Source of the DNA: JAWXUE01 sp044432925
GTDB taxonomy: Bacteria > Bacillota_I > Bacilli_A > Acholeplasmatales > Anaeroplasmataceae
Length of the DNA stretch: 11,981 nucleotides
Reading direction: 5' to 3'
NCBI GenBank assembly: GCA_044432925.1
Contig: JAWXUE010000034.1
Coordinates: 1-11,981 of the forward strand
Under the pieces are notes generated by a model. It saw only the letters and a list, made by a program, of their open reading frames with translations, had not been told where the DNA came from and searched no databases. Of the stretch, positions 1 through 5,591 are shown piece after piece. Both the position numbers and the translations under genes were made by a program. The first letter of the stretch is position 1, and each line of letters opens with the position of its first letter.

Positions 1-1
1 A

Positions 2-235
2 AATGAAGGAATCATGCCACCAAAAAATCTATCTAAATCAGAAATACAAGAAGAAAGAAGACTATTCTATGTAGCAATGACAAGAGCTAAAGAAGCACTA
101 TACATCTCATACTCAATAACACAACTAATCTACGGTAAAAAGAAAAATCTACTACCATCTTATTTCATTAATGAAGCAGATGTAAAACAATATTCTAATA
201 AAGAACTTCAACATCAAAAATACATAACAAAATAA
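2..235 (+). CDS. UvrD/PcrA-family DNA helicase, C-terminal end (5' end outside window)
   Basis: The open frame runs in from the left edge (first full codon at base 2) and ends at TAA. The 77 visible residues begin NEGIMP, which matches the E-G-x-x-P segment of motif V in superfamily 1 helicases. EERRLFYVAMTRAKEAL follows, a textbook motif VI of UvrD/PcrA/Rep enzymes; its arginines contact ATP. The later YGKKKNLLPSYF fits the family's usual G...PSxF element after motif VI. Such proteins unwind DNA 3'-5' in repair or replication restart. The protein ends about 30 residues after PSYF, so it lacks the long C-terminal tail of housekeeping PcrA and may be a shorter paralogue. Six of its seven leucine codons are CTA and none is TTA, unlike the hsd genes. 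Family assignment is secure; the exact member is not. Confidence 0.9.
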   Translation, partial: NEGIMPPKNLSKSEIQEERRLFYVAMTRAKEALYISYSITQLIYGKKKNLLPSYFINEADVKQYSNKELQHQKYITK

Positions 236-246
236 AACAAAGTTTA

Positions 247-275
247 TTGTTATTTAACACATTTTATAGTAAAAT
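247..275 (+). promoter_or_regulatory. Putative sigma-A promoter of the first lipoprotein gene
   Basis: TTGTTA at 247-252 (-35) is followed after exactly 17 bases by TAAAAT at 270-275 (-10). It starts 11 bases after the helicase stop codon and lies upstream of a clear ribosome binding site, so the lipoprotein gene is probably transcribed on its own. Called from consensus matching only. Confidence 0.5.
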
Positions 276-309
276 AAACTTATTATTTCAAAGAAATGAG
301 GACTATATT

Positions 310-981
310 ATGAAAAAAATCTTAACTTTAGCATTATCAATATGCGCTATCATTTCTTTATCTGCATGTGATGGTGATGGATATTCAAAAGAAGAAAAAG
401 AATCAAATCAATACTACCAATATATAGAAAGTTCAGTAGAAGCTGTTAGTTCGTATTCTCCTTCAGGGAATACAATAGCATCTGAAGAAGTAAATACTGC
501 TCTAATTGGAGGAGCAGACTTATTCAACGATGTGGATTACATGTCTCTACGTTTCTATAGAAACACAGGGACAGTCCTTAACTCAATAACATTCACAATA
601 TCTTCAGAAAAAGATGTAATGTTCTATTATATAGGAATGCAAGCACGTCAAGAGGTAACTAAAAAGGATTATAGCACAACAACAACCTTAATTGAAAATT
701 CTCAAAAGGAAGTTGCATTATATGCAGACAGTCCATTAACGATTACATTATACATGGATGAATGCGTTGTTTCTTCAACAAATGTAGGAACATTAAATGA
801 TTTTCAATCATATAAGACAATACCTTCAGGTTTCTCAAGAAATGATAGAAGTTTCAATCTTTACTTTATTCCTTACGAACCAGGAACATCAACTTGGTTA
901 AGTTCTACAGAAAAGATTGCACCATTTGAATTTGGAATTAGATTTAGTAATATAAGTTTTGATTTTGAACTAGAGGGGTAA
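310..981 (+). CDS. Putative lipoprotein of unknown function (223 aa)
   Basis: The start at 310 is chosen over an in-frame ATG at 247 because ATGAGG sits about 8 bases upstream and translation from here gives a proper signal peptide. Residues 1-20 show two lysines, a hydrophobic core and the lipobox LSAC with Cys20 as the lipidated residue. The mature protein should therefore be anchored on the outer face of the membrane. An acidic, Ser/Tyr-rich linker follows (residues 21-50). The rest looks like alternating beta-type segments with no family I recognise. No further membrane span and only one cysteine (C162) in the mature part beyond Cys20. It has its own promoter upstream and a small GGGG/CCCC hairpin overlapping the stop codon. 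Lipoprotein status is well supported; function is unknown. Confidence 0.85.
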   Translation: MKKILTLALSICAIISLSACDGDGYSKEEKESNQYYQYIESSVEAVSSYSPSGNTIASEEVNTALIGGADLFNDVDYMSLRFYRNTGTVLNSITFTISSEKDVMFYYIGMQARQEVTKKDYSTTTTLIENSQKEVALYADSPLTITLYMDECVVSSTNVGTLNDFQSYKTIPSGFSRNDRSFNLYFIPYEPGTSTWLSSTEKIAPFEFGIRFSNISFDFELEG

Positions 982-1012
982 GCCCCGCAACTCTTAAAGC
1001 AAAGCGTTTAAG
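975..1012 (+). repeat. Two short hairpins at the 3' end of the first lipoprotein gene
   Basis: GGGG (975-978) and CCCC (983-986) can pair around the stop codon. Next, CTTAAAGC (993-1000) pairs with GC-TTTAAG (1004-1012) across an AAA loop with one bulged G. Neither is followed by a T-run, so they look like 3'-end RNA structure rather than a classical terminator. The core GCAAAGCG (999-1006) recurs after the second lipoprotein gene (1791-1798). Confidence 0.4.
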
Positions 1013-1112
1013 ATAAATATATGTAAAAAATATTTACTAACAAACCATAAGAACTAGAAGAAATATAACAAATCAGCGTGTTTCCGTCGAAAATATTCCG
1101 TTGAACATAATG

Positions 1113-1162
1113 AAAAGATAACGATTATACCATATAAAATTAGGTTAATTGTTATTTTTTTA
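1113..1162 (+). terminator. Possible rho-independent terminator upstream of the second lipoprotein gene
   Basis: An A-rich start leads into GATAACGATTATACC (1117-1131), which pairs with GGTTAATTGTTAT (1143-1155) with one bulge and one G-U pair around an 11-base loop. A run of T follows (1155-1161). The stem is A+T-rich and therefore weak. It would end transcription from the first lipoprotein gene, and the flanking A- and T-runs could let it work in both directions. Confidence 0.45.
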
Positions 1163-1225
1163 TACCTTTTGTCGAATTTTGTCGAACGATTTATTAATAA
1201 AATTTAATAAAAATATGTCGTTTAA

Positions 1226-1234
1226 TGATATAAT
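1226..1234 (+). promoter_or_regulatory. Extended -10 promoter of the second lipoprotein gene
   Basis: TGATATAAT is a perfect extended -10 (TGnTATAAT) placed 22 bases before the start codon, with AAAGGGGA as ribosome binding site between. No good -35 lies at the normal distance, which is common for extended -10 promoters. The same 9-mer appears at 2234-2242 ahead of the restriction operon. Tandem TTTTGTCGAA repeats lie upstream at 1167-1186. Confidence 0.65.
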
Positions 1235-1256
1235 TTATCTAAAGGGGATTATTCAT

Positions 1257-1760
1257 ATGAAAAAACTATTACTTATTTTTATATTATTATTTACACTTAC
1301 AGCTTGTAAACAGGTAGAACTAATGAAATTTTTTAATAAACTAAATAATCCAAACTCAACATACCTTTTAATAATTACAGTAAATGATACAGATAGAAAT
1401 GTGTTATACGTAAATAATAATAATGCATATGCCTATACAAGTCTTGAAGATGGAAAAACAAATGAAATGTATTTTACTAATATATCCGGAGACTACAAAA
1501 CATATACATATCAAAATGATCAATGGAAAACTACATCGATAAAATCATATTATAATGATTACTTCGGATTAGTTATGTTAAAGGATCAAAAATTTAAAAA
1601 TGGTACAGACAATTATTGTTATACATTAGATTATGAAATAGCTACATTTGAAATTGATTTAACAAAATCAACTGTATTATTAACAAATAATGAGACAAAA
1701 GAATACGTATTTTATAAATATGATTTTGGAATAGCACCTGAAGTAGTATTACCTTTTTAG
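1257..1760 (+). CDS. Putative small lipoprotein of unknown function (167 aa)
   Basis: The open frame extends upstream to 1149, but the start at 1257 is chosen: AAAGGGGA sits 6-8 bases before this ATG and the product then begins with a signal peptide. Residues 1-17 (MKKLLL... LTAC) end in a lipobox with Cys17 as the lipidated residue. The remaining 150 residues are rich in Asn, Tyr and Thr with a likely beta character (for example TYLLIITVNDTDRNVLYV), and I recognise no domain. It shares no obvious sequence with the first lipoprotein beyond the signal. It has its own extended -10 promoter and ends in TAG. A long imperfect stem-loop follows the gene. Membrane anchoring is well supported; function unknown. 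Confidence 0.85.
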   Translation: MKKLLLIFILLFTLTACKQVELMKFFNKLNNPNSTYLLIITVNDTDRNVLYVNNNNAYAYTSLEDGKTNEMYFTNISGDYKTYTYQNDQWKTTSIKSYYNDYFGLVMLKDQKFKNGTDNYCYTLDYEIATFEIDLTKSTVLLTNNETKEYVFYKYDFGIAPEVVLPF

Positions 1761-1790
1761 ACTTAAAATATATGACAAGAATTTTTAAGA

Positions 1791-1860
1791 GCAAAGCGAT
1801 TAATAATTCAGAACCACACCAAACTTAAATAAAACTAACTAATAATTATTTATCGCTTGC
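1791..1860. repeat. Long imperfect inverted repeat after the second lipoprotein gene
   Basis: GCAAAGCGATTAATAATT (1791-1808) is complementary to AATTATTTATCGCTTGC (1844-1860): 16 of 17 pairs plus one bulged A, with a loop of about 35 bases. The right arm contains a smaller perfect palindrome, TATCGC-TT-GCGATA (1851-1864), so two alternative folds compete. No T-run follows, so a simple terminator is unlikely. It may be a 3'-end RNA structure or a remnant of a dispersed palindromic repeat. Confidence 0.5.
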
Positions 1861-1927
1861 GATATATAATATAATAATAACTAATTAAATAAAAATAATA
1901 GTACATAAACAACACCGATAACACCAT

Positions 1928-1962
1928 GGTGAACTACACTCTTTAAATACAATATACTAATC
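1928..1962. repeat. Left copy of a 35-bp imperfect direct repeat flanking the restriction cassette
   Basis: GGTGAA...ACTCTTT...CTAATC aligns without gaps to 9314-9348, with 27 of 35 bases identical. The left copy is preceded by the perfect palindrome CACCATGGTG (1922-1931), which the right copy lacks. It also contains TATACT (1953-1958), a possible -10 for the 68-residue ORF, so the repeat may be a shared promoter/leader rather than an attachment site. Confidence 0.4.
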
Positions 1963-1982
1963 CCAAAAGAAAGAAGAAAAAC

Positions 1983-2189
1983 ATGATTATAATAGATTTA
2001 CTTAAATACATAGAAGTGCATAATAATTATAAATTAATAGCATCATTTTCTAATAATAATGAAACTAATAAAATAATAAATGAATTAAAAATATTAGCGA
2101 AAAAATATGATTATAAATATGAAATAAGAATTAAACAATTTATTTCAAAATCAGAATACATAATACTAGAAGAATACAAAATAAACTAA
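1983..2189 (+). CDS. Hypothetical 68-residue protein
   Basis: A small ORF with a purine-rich but weak ribosome binding site (AAAGAAAGAAG, ending about 5 bases before ATG) and its own strong terminator directly at the stop codon. The product begins MIIIDLLKYIEVHNNYKLI, then has a charged, probably helical middle (residues 27-43) and a Lys/Tyr-rich strand-like end. No signal peptide or membrane span is visible and I recognise no family. A possible -10 TATACT lies at 1953-1958. It is read in the same direction as the restriction operon but is separated from it by a terminator. The fit between stop codon and terminator supports a real gene; function unknown. Confidence 0.6.
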   Translation: MIIIDLLKYIEVHNNYKLIASFSNNNETNKIINELKILAKKYDYKYEIRIKQFISKSEYIILEEYKIN

Positions 2190-2210
2190 AGAGTAGAAAT
2201 ACTCTTTTTT
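2188..2210 (+). terminator. Rho-independent terminator after the 68-residue ORF
   Basis: AAAGAGTA (2188-2195) pairs perfectly with TACTCTTT (2200-2207) around a GAAA tetraloop, followed by a T-run to 2210. The stem begins inside the stop codon of the upstream ORF. A compact, convincing hairpin. Confidence 0.85.
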
Positions 2211-2222
2211 CTATATAAATAC

Positions 2223-2242
2223 TCGACAATAAATGATATAAT
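2223..2242 (+). promoter_or_regulatory. Extended -10 promoter of the restriction-modification operon
   Basis: TGATATAAT (2234-2242) is a perfect extended -10 placed 30 bases before the first start codon of the operon and just after a terminator. TCGACA (2223-2228) resembles a -35 but ends only 8 bases before TATAAT, too close for that role. The same 8-base gap separates TGTCG (its reverse complement) from the -10 at 1229-1234, so it may be an operator overlapping the promoter. Confidence 0.65.
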
Positions 2243-2272
2243 ATTACACGATATGAGAGTGAGAGTGATTAA

Positions 2273-2464
2273 ATGAAGTATTGTTGTAAGTGTGGTAATA
2301 AAATACCAAAAGAACTACGATTTTGTAACGAATGTGGATTTGATTTTAATGAATTAAAAGAAGCTGAAGAAGAAAAGGAATCATTCTGGCCACCAATAAT
2401 ATTGTGTATTGGTATATTTCTAACTCTACTTGTTTGCGCAATTGTATTTAATATTATCTTTTAA
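2273..2464 (+). CDS. Zinc-ribbon single-span membrane protein (63 aa), first gene of the hsd operon
   Basis: The N-terminus holds two CxxC knuckles, C4-x2-C7 and C18-x2-C21 (CCKCGNKIP... FCNECGFDF), the pattern of the small zinc-ribbon domains common at the start of bacterial membrane proteins. An acidic Glu/Lys stretch (residues 26-37) follows, then one hydrophobic span (about 41-63) running to the C-terminus. The predicted protein is thus a tail-anchored membrane protein with a cytoplasmic zinc ribbon. The ribosome binding site GAGAGTGA is about 6-9 bases upstream. The stop is 12 bases before the YolD-like gene, and no terminator separates it from hsdM, so it should be co-transcribed with the restriction genes. 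Fold assignment is firm; its job is unknown. Confidence 0.8.
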   Translation: MKYCCKCGNKIPKELRFCNECGFDFNELKEAEEEKESFWPPIILCIGIFLTLLVCAIVFNIIF

Positions 2465-2476
2465 AGGACTGAATAT

Positions 2477-2788
2477 ATGAACAATAGAAATGCAATTAAA
2501 TATAGACCATTCGCTGCAGTAGAAGGACATGCTGAAGCACTAGAAGCACTTCATAAAAAAGTAGACCTGATTGATAAACCAATACCAGGAGAAGATGATA
2601 TAGAACGTATTAATCAAACTCTAATAAACTCATTACAATACAAACAACAAATCACAATTAAAGTATTTAATAAAGGTAAAATTGATTCTATTAATGGAGT
2701 AGTAGAAAGTTTCAACAACAATAATAAAACGTTGTTATTAAGCGATTATACAAAAATTAAAATAGAAGACATAGTAGATGTTGGATAG
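2477..2788 (+). CDS. YolD-like protein (103 aa)
   Basis: The sequence fits the YolD-like family: RPFAAVEGHAEAL (residues 10-22) matches the conserved P-F-x-x-x-x-G-x-x-E-A-L start. Next come a lysine-rich stretch and an ERINQTLINSL segment. The C-terminal part looks like a small beta barrel (QQITIKVFNKGKIDSINGVVESF... ILLSD-like strands... IKIEDIVDV), as in other family members. YolD-like proteins in Bacillota are often encoded beside Y-family DNA polymerases; their molecular role is unclear. Here no polymerase is present: the gene sits between the zinc-ribbon gene (12 bases upstream) and hsdM (10 bases downstream). The ribosome binding site is AAAGGA, 8 bases before ATG. Ends in TAG. Confidence 0.75.
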   Translation: MNNRNAIKYRPFAAVEGHAEALEALHKKVDLIDKPIPGEDDIERINQTLINSLQYKQQITIKVFNKGKIDSINGVVESFNNNNKTLLLSDYTKIKIEDIVDVG

Positions 2789-2798
2789 GAGAATAAAA

Positions 2799-4355
2799 AT
2801 GGAAAATAAAAAAGAACAAGAAAGACAAGAATTACACAAAACGATTTGGTCAATAGCTGACGATTTAAGAGGAACAGTAGATGGATGGGATTTTAAAAAC
2901 TATGTACTTGGAATGTTATTCTATAGATATATATCCGAAAATTTAACAGCATACATTGAAAAAAATGAACATGAAAGTGGAAATGAAAGTTTTAAATATG
3001 ATCAATTAACAGATGTTGAAGCAAATGATGCAAGAGATGAAATGATACAAACTAAAGGATTCTTTATTTTACCTTCACAACTATTTTCGACAATTAATAA
3101 AATATCAGTATCTGACCCTAATTTAAATGAAACTTTATCTAAAATATTTAAAGATATCGAAGCTTCTGCTGAAAATACAGCGAGTGAAGCTAACTTTAAA
3201 GACTTATTTAAAGACATAGATGTAAATAGTAATAAATTGGGTGGTACACTAAAAGAAAGAAATGCTAATCTAGTAAAACTTATGAATGGTATTAATAAAA
3301 TGGAATTAGGTAATTACCAAGATAATACTATAGATGCCTTTGGTGATGCTTATGAATATCTAATGGGTATGTATGCTGGGAATGCTGGAAAATCAGGTGG
3401 AGAATACTTTACTCCACAGGAAGTATCAGAATTATTAGCTAAATTAACTGTAGTTGGTAAAACAACTGTAAATAAAGTATACGATCCAACAGTAGGTTCC
3501 GGTTCACTATTATTAAAATTTGCTAAAATATTAGGAAAAGAAAATGTTAGAAATGGTTTCTTTGGTCAAGAAAATAATATAACTACATATAACCTATGTA
3601 GAATTAATATGTTCTTGCATGATATAGACTATGATAAGTTTAACATTAAACATGGAGATACATTAATCAATCCATCACATTTAGATGATGAACCATTTGA
3701 AGCTATAGTATCTAATCCTCCTTACTCAATTAAATGGGAAGGTGATGAAAATACTATTTTAATCAATGATCCAAGATTTTCTCCTGCAGGTGTACTAGCT
3801 CCCAAATCAAAAGCTGACTTTGCATTTGTAATGCATGCATTAAATCATTTAGCTGCTAACGGAGTAGCAGCAATAGTTTGTTTCCCAGGTATTTTATATA
3901 GAAGTGGAGCAGAACAGAAGATTAGAAAATACTTAATCGATAATAATTTTATTGATTGTATTATACAATTACCAGATAACTTATTCTTTGGTACATCTAT
4001 TTCAACATCTATAATGGTATTAAAGAAAAACAAATCAGATAACAAAACATTATTTATTAATGCCTCAAAAGAATGTATTAAAGTAACAAATAATAATAAA
4101 ATGAAAGAAACAAATATTAATAATATTCTAGAATTATTTACTAACAGAGAAGATAAACAATATTTATCTAAATTAGTAAGTAATGAAGAAATAGCAAAAG
4201 ATTATGATTTATCAGTTAATACTTATGTTGAAAAAGAAGATACAAGAGAAATTATAGATATTAAAGTTGTAAATGAAAGATTAAAAAATATAGTAATTAA
4301 AGTTAATGCATTAAGAGATGGTATTGATAAAATTATTGAAGAAATAGAGGGCTAA
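2799..4355 (+). CDS. hsdM: Type I restriction-modification system, DNA methyltransferase subunit HsdM
   Basis: The 518-residue product has the normal length for HsdM. An ATG 7 codons upstream (2778) overlaps the yolD-like gene; 2799 is preferred because TAGGAGAAT lies just before it and homologues start near MENKKEQERQELHKTIWSI. The N-terminal helical domain covers about residues 8-165. The catalytic N6-adenine methyltransferase domain follows: GEYFTP (201-206), S-adenosylmethionine-binding motif I DPTVGSGSLL (229-238), GQE (256-258), and catalytic motif IV NPPY (306-309). With HsdS it methylates adenines in a bipartite target; with HsdR it forms the restriction complex. Motif I has Val where many relatives have Cys, probably neutral. 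The stop is 4 bases before hsdS. Confidence 0.96.
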   Translation: MENKKEQERQELHKTIWSIADDLRGTVDGWDFKNYVLGMLFYRYISENLTAYIEKNEHESGNESFKYDQLTDVEANDARDEMIQTKGFFILPSQLFSTINKISVSDPNLNETLSKIFKDIEASAENTASEANFKDLFKDIDVNSNKLGGTLKERNANLVKLMNGINKMELGNYQDNTIDAFGDAYEYLMGMYAGNAGKSGGEYFTPQEVSELLAKLTVVGKTTVNKVYDPTVGSGSLLLKFAKILGKENVRNGFFGQENNITTYNLCRINMFLHDIDYDKFNIKHGDTLINPSHLDDEPFEAIVSNPPYSIKWEGDENTILINDPRFSPAGVLAPKSKADFAFVMHALNHLAANGVAAIVCFPGILYRSGAEQKIRKYLIDNNFIDCIIQLPDNLFFGTSISTSIMVLKKNKSDNKTLFINASKECIKVTNNNKMKETNINNILELFTNREDKQYLSKLVSNEEIAKDYDLSVNTYVEKEDTREIIDIKVVNERLKNIVIKVNALRDGIDKIIEEIEG

Positions 4356-4359
4356 TCAT

Positions 4360-5586
4360 ATGAGTAAATTAAATGAACTTATTAATGAATTATGCCCTAA
4401 TGGAGTAGAATACAAAGAGTTAGGTGAAATATGTAAAGTACAAGCTGGAGGAACTCCTGCACGTTCAAAGCGTTTGTATTGGAATGATGGAGAAATAAAG
4501 TGGTTAAGTTCATCTGTTTGTAAAGACAAAAAGTTGAAAACTATTGAATGTGAATATATTACAGAAGAGGGGTTGAAAAGTTCTGCTGCAAAATTATTAT
4601 GTGATAAAACAACTTTAATAGCCTTAGTAGGTGCAACTTTAGGTAAGATTGCTTTTTTAGAATTTGAAGCAACAACTAATCAAAATATTGCGAGTTTGTA
4701 TCCTTTGGATTTAGAACAATTAGATCCAACATTTTTATATTATTCGTGTTATCAATTTAAAAATCATTTCGAAAATATAAAATCTAAAGGTTTCAGTCTA
4801 TTAACATTAAAAGATTTAAAATCATTAAAAATACCATCCCCTCCTCTTCTTATCCAGAAGGAAATTGTCCGCCTTTTGGACAATTTCGCGGAGCTGACAG
4901 CGGAGCTGATAGGAGAACAAACTTTAAGACAACAACAGTATGAATATTATAGAGAGAAGCTTTTGGGGGAGTTTGAAGGAGAAGTCGAATATAAACAGTT
5001 GTGGGAAATTACAAATTGGGATAAAAAATTTCAATCTGTCGATCCTAAAAAGCAAGATAAAGTTATTAAATATAAAGTGTTATTATCAAAAGAAATAAGT
5101 GAATTAATAAGAGAAGAAGGTACTGTAAAACTACTTACTACTAATGAAACTAATATTTACACTACTGAAGAATTAGGTGTAAATTATATGTCAGATGGTG
5201 AAGTTGTTGCAATTCCTTGGGGTGGTAACCCAATCGTTCAATATTATAACGGTAAATTTATAACTTCAGATAATAGAATCGCTACATCAAAAGATAAAAA
5301 TAAATATTTAAATAAATATATATATTATTATATGAAGGATAATATTGATGTTATATCTTCGTTTTATAGAGGGTCAGGAATAAAACACCCCGATATGTCA
5401 AAAGTTCTAGATTTAACTATAACCATCCCTTCTTTGGAAGAACAACAACGTATTGTTGATATACTTGATAGATTTGATAAACTAGCTAATGATATCAATG
5501 AAGGACTACCAGCTGAAATAAAACTAAGACAACAACAATATGAATATTATAGAGATAAATTATTAACTTTTAAAGAAAAGGAGTAA
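4360..5586 (+). CDS. hsdS: Type I restriction-modification system, specificity subunit HsdS
   Basis: The 408-residue product has two target-recognition halves, each closed by a conserved helix: RQQQYEYYREKLL (residues 190-202) and RQQQYEYYRDKLL (390-402). TRD1 spans about 16-165 (starting VEYKELGEICKVQAGGTP) and TRD2 about 210-370. The first helix carries EIVRLLDNF followed by AELTAELI (177-184), the short in-frame repeat known from the EcoR124I (type IC) family, where copy number sets the spacer between half-sites. Each TRD reads one half of a bipartite DNA target. The base composition is patchy: about 4850-4990 is much richer in G+C than the rest, and an inverted repeat lies at 4862-4886. 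The target sequence cannot be read from the protein. It starts 4 bases after hsdM and ends 5 bases before hsdR. Confidence 0.95.
   Translation: MSKLNELINELCPNGVEYKELGEICKVQAGGTPARSKRLYWNDGEIKWLSSSVCKDKKLKTIECEYITEEGLKSSAAKLLCDKTTLIALVGATLGKIAFLEFEATTNQNIASLYPLDLEQLDPTFLYYSCYQFKNHFENIKSKGFSLLTLKDLKSLKIPSPPLLIQKEIVRLLDNFAELTAELIGEQTLRQQQYEYYREKLLGEFEGEVEYKQLWEITNWDKKFQSVDPKKQDKVIKYKVLLSKEISELIREEGTVKLLTTNETNIYTTEELGVNYMSDGEVVAIPWGGNPIVQYYNGKFITSDNRIATSKDKNKYLNKYIYYYMKDNIDVISSFYRGSGIKHPDMSKVLDLTITIPSLEEQQRIVDILDRFDKLANDINEGLPAEIKLRQQQYEYYRDKLLTFKEKE
4862..4886. repeat. Perfect 9-bp inverted repeat inside hsdS
   Basis: AAATTGTCC (4862-4870) and GGACAATTT (4878-4886) form a perfect hairpin with a 7-base loop in the coding stretch for KEIVRLLDNF, at the end of the first target-recognition half. 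It lies immediately before the TAEL-type repeat and within the G+C-rich patch. It could be chance from coding constraint or a recombination hot spot. Confidence 0.6.
4888..4911 (+). repeat. Two tandem 12-bp in-frame repeats in hsdS (TAEL-type spacer)
   Basis: GCGGAGCTGACA is followed directly by GCGGAGCTGATA, with one difference between units. Each unit is four codons, reading AELT then AELI (residues 177-184). In EcoR124I and EcoDXXI, gain or loss of such a unit changes the length of the non-specific spacer in the recognised DNA. The same change of specificity by slippage is plausible here. Confidence 0.85.
4925..4955 (+). repeat. Direct repeat in hsdS, first copy (second at 5525-5555)
   Basis: A 31-bp stretch starting TAAGACAACAAC recurs exactly 600 bp downstream with a single mismatch (G4938 versus A5538). 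It encodes the conserved LRQQQYEYYR helix at the end of each HsdS half. Such near-identical repeats let target-recognition domains be exchanged or deleted by homologous recombination. Confidence 0.85.
5525..5555 (+). repeat. Direct repeat in hsdS, second copy
   Basis: The second copy of the 31-bp repeat, at the 3' end of hsdS. It keeps 30 of 31 bases identical to 4925-4955, although the DNA around the first copy is much richer in G+C. Confidence 0.85.
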
Positions 5587-5591
5587 TACTT

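Noticed and set aside
222..256. Weak AATAAAAC/GTTTATT hairpin after the helicase gene as a terminator
   Set aside because: The stem is short, nearly all A-T, needs a bulge and lacks an uninterrupted T-run.
1082..1105. TTCCGTCGAA/TTCCGTTGAA near-repeat as a SOS (LexA) site or CRISPR-like repeat
   Set aside because: It does not match the Gram-positive LexA box and there are only two copies 14 bases apart, without spacer structure.
3002..4045. Two minus-strand open frames inside hsdM
   Set aside because: They lie fully within hsdM, have no ribosome binding site or promoter, and their residue content mirrors the hsdM codons.
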